DNA of 64,000 bases from JAFGXW01 sp964634385. GTDB taxonomy: Bacteria; Bacillota_I; Bacilli_A; Izemoplasmatales; Izemoplasmataceae. Each line of letters opens with the position of its first letter. Position 1 is the stretch's first letter. The notes beneath the pieces were generated by a model, which saw only the letters and a program-made list of their open reading frames with translations, was not told the origin of the DNA and did not search any database. Positions 62,902 through 64,000 of the stretch are shown one piece after another. Where the stretch lies: assembly GCA_964634385.1 (NCBI GenBank), contig CAZWIZ010000009.1:1-64000 (forward strand), written 5' to 3'. A program made the position numbers and the translations under genes.

Positions 62902-64000
62902 ATTCTTTGATAATTTCTTCAATAGTTAAATGAACATAATTAATTCTTCGATCTTTAATATCTTTAATAACGAATTTTAATAATATTCTTCTTGGTTCTT
63001 CTTCATCATGATTATAATTCATTATTTCCTGAACATAATTATATGTGTCATCCACCTCAGGAATATCTTCTAACATATCATAAAGCCAACCTGATAAACT
63101 TGAATAATGTGAAGTTGGTGGATTACCTAACTCTAAATCATCAAATAAATCTTCTAAATCGATTTCAGCGTTAATACTATATTTATTTTCTTTTAATGGA
63201 AGAATAAATTCATCTTCAACTAAATCGTGTTCATCATAAATTTCACCAACTAGTTCTTCAAGTGCATCCTCCATAGTAACAATTCCACTTGTTCCACCAT
63301 ATTCATCAATAACAATAGCAATATGAAACGATTCTCTTTGAAGTGATTCAATTAAAGTATCAACTCTCATTGATGTTGAAACAAAAAATGGTTCTTTAAT
63401 TAATTCATGAATATTTATTTCTTCGCCTTTAATTATTTTAGTAAAGAAATCTCTTTCATATAAAACACCAATAATATTATCACGATTATCTTCAAAAACT
63501 GGTATTCTTGAAAATAGGTATTTGAAAAATATTTCTTTTATTTCTTCAATGGAATCTTCAATATCAATAGCTATCATATCTACTCTTGGTGTCATTATCT
63601 CATAAACTTTATGCTCATTAAGATCTAAAACACTTTGGAGCATTTCTGCTTCATCTTCATCAATCGAACCTTCTTCTTCCATTGTATCAATAATAGTTTC
63701 AAGTTCGTCGCCTGTAACACTTATCTTTACTTCTTTATCCTTCACAATCCATTGTTTAATTTTTAAGAATATCCAAGTTATTGGTTTCATTATCCTAATA
63801 ATCCAATACAAAATACCGCTTATTAATAAAGCGATTTTTTCTGAGTTGTTTTTACCAAAACTTTTAGGAACTATTTCCCCAAAAATTAAAATTAGTGTTG
63901 TCATTATCAAAGTATTCGCTACATTAATCAATGCTGGATTATTAACAAATATTTTTGAAAATACACCAACACTTATTGTCGCAAGTGCGATATTAGCTAG
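62900..64000 (-). CDS. CNNM/CorC-family transporter (HlyC/CorC type), 5' end outside the window
   Basis: At least 366 residues; the frame stays open to the window edge, so the N-terminus is missing. The visible part starts in the DUF21 membrane domain (ALATISVGVFS, GEIVPKSFGKNNSE), then two CBS domains (MTPRVDMIAIDIEDS; FHIAIVIDEYGGTSGIVTMEDALEELVGEI), then a C-terminal CorC_HlyC domain. Members move Mg2+ or other divalent cations or sense them. A TTG start at 63931 is only an artefact of truncation. Confidence 0.92.
   Translation of the reverse strand, partial: LANIALATISVGVFSKIFVNNPALINVANTLIMTTLILIFGEIVPKSFGKNNSEKIALLISGILYWIIRIMKPITWIFLKIKQWIVKDKEVKISVTGDELETIIDTMEEEGSIDEDEAEMLQSVLDLNEHKVYEIMTPRVDMIAIDIEDSIEEIKEIFFKYLFSRIPVFEDNRDNIIGVLYERDFFTKIIKGEEINIHELIKEPFFVSTSMRVDTLIESLQRESFHIAIVIDEYGGTSGIVTMEDALEELVGEIYDEHDLVEDEFILPLKENKYSINAEIDLEDLFDDLELGNPPTSHYSSLSGWLYDMLEDIPEVDDTYNYVQEIMNYNHDEEEPRRILLKFVIKDIKDRRINYVHLTIEEIIKE

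Overview
The window is AT-rich DNA (about 30% GC by eye) from a low-GC Gram-positive bacterium, most likely a member of the Mycoplasmatota/Firmicutes border group (Acholeplasma/Izemoplasma-like). Reasons: the conserved block hup-gpsA-der-rpsA-cmk-rluB, AGGAGG-type ribosome binding sites, strong intrinsic terminators, and a standard genetic code (Trp is TGG throughout; TGA ends genes such as malL, uxuB and the radical SAM gene). Rubrerythrin and a radical SAM enzyme suggest an anaerobe or microaerobe. No rRNA, tRNA, CRISPR array or intact insertion sequence was seen.

Positions 1-16.6 kb form a starch/maltodextrin locus. It holds a membrane-anchored type I pullulanase with a CBM41-like N-terminus, a cytoplasmic GH13 neopullulanase, a GH13 alpha-glucosidase (malL), a lipoprotein alpha-amylase, an esterase, a non-catalytic CBM41-like surface protein, a maltodextrin-binding lipoprotein (malE), two permeases (malF with a very large external domain, malG) and a DUF1189-like membrane protein. 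No transport ATPase is encoded here. cre/LacI-type operator-like sites lie upstream of three of the promoters.

Positions 16.6-20.5 kb carry a phosphoesterase, rubrerythrin, rdgB, a small membrane protein and a probable non-coding RNA unit. Positions 19.2-25.3 kb form one tight operon: uxuB, uxaC, a PfkB-type sugar kinase, gnd and a nickel-type LarA-like epimerase. Together these suggest a route glucuronate > fructuronate > mannonate > gluconate > 6-phosphogluconate > ribulose-5-phosphate that bypasses the usual KDG pathway.

Positions 25.3-38.4 kb hold a gene-poor stretch, pgmB, a TetR regulator, then a glycoside cluster: GH3 beta-glucosidase, two GPH-family symporters, a PAP2 phosphatase, a tyrosine-phosphatase-like protein, an AraC regulator and a GH2 beta-galactosidase.

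Positions 38.4-57.2 kb are mixed: an ABC exporter, a giant SF1 helicase with a nuclease-like tail, an AmmeMemoRadiSam pair, a CASTOR/POLLUX-like channel, an FAD protein, ktrA, a CPBP protease, a heterodimeric multidrug ABC exporter behind a TetR-type operator, and an ankyrin-repeat protein. Positions 57.2-64 kb are housekeeping: hup, gpsA, der, rpsA, cmk, rluB and a CorC/CNNM transporter cut by the window edge.
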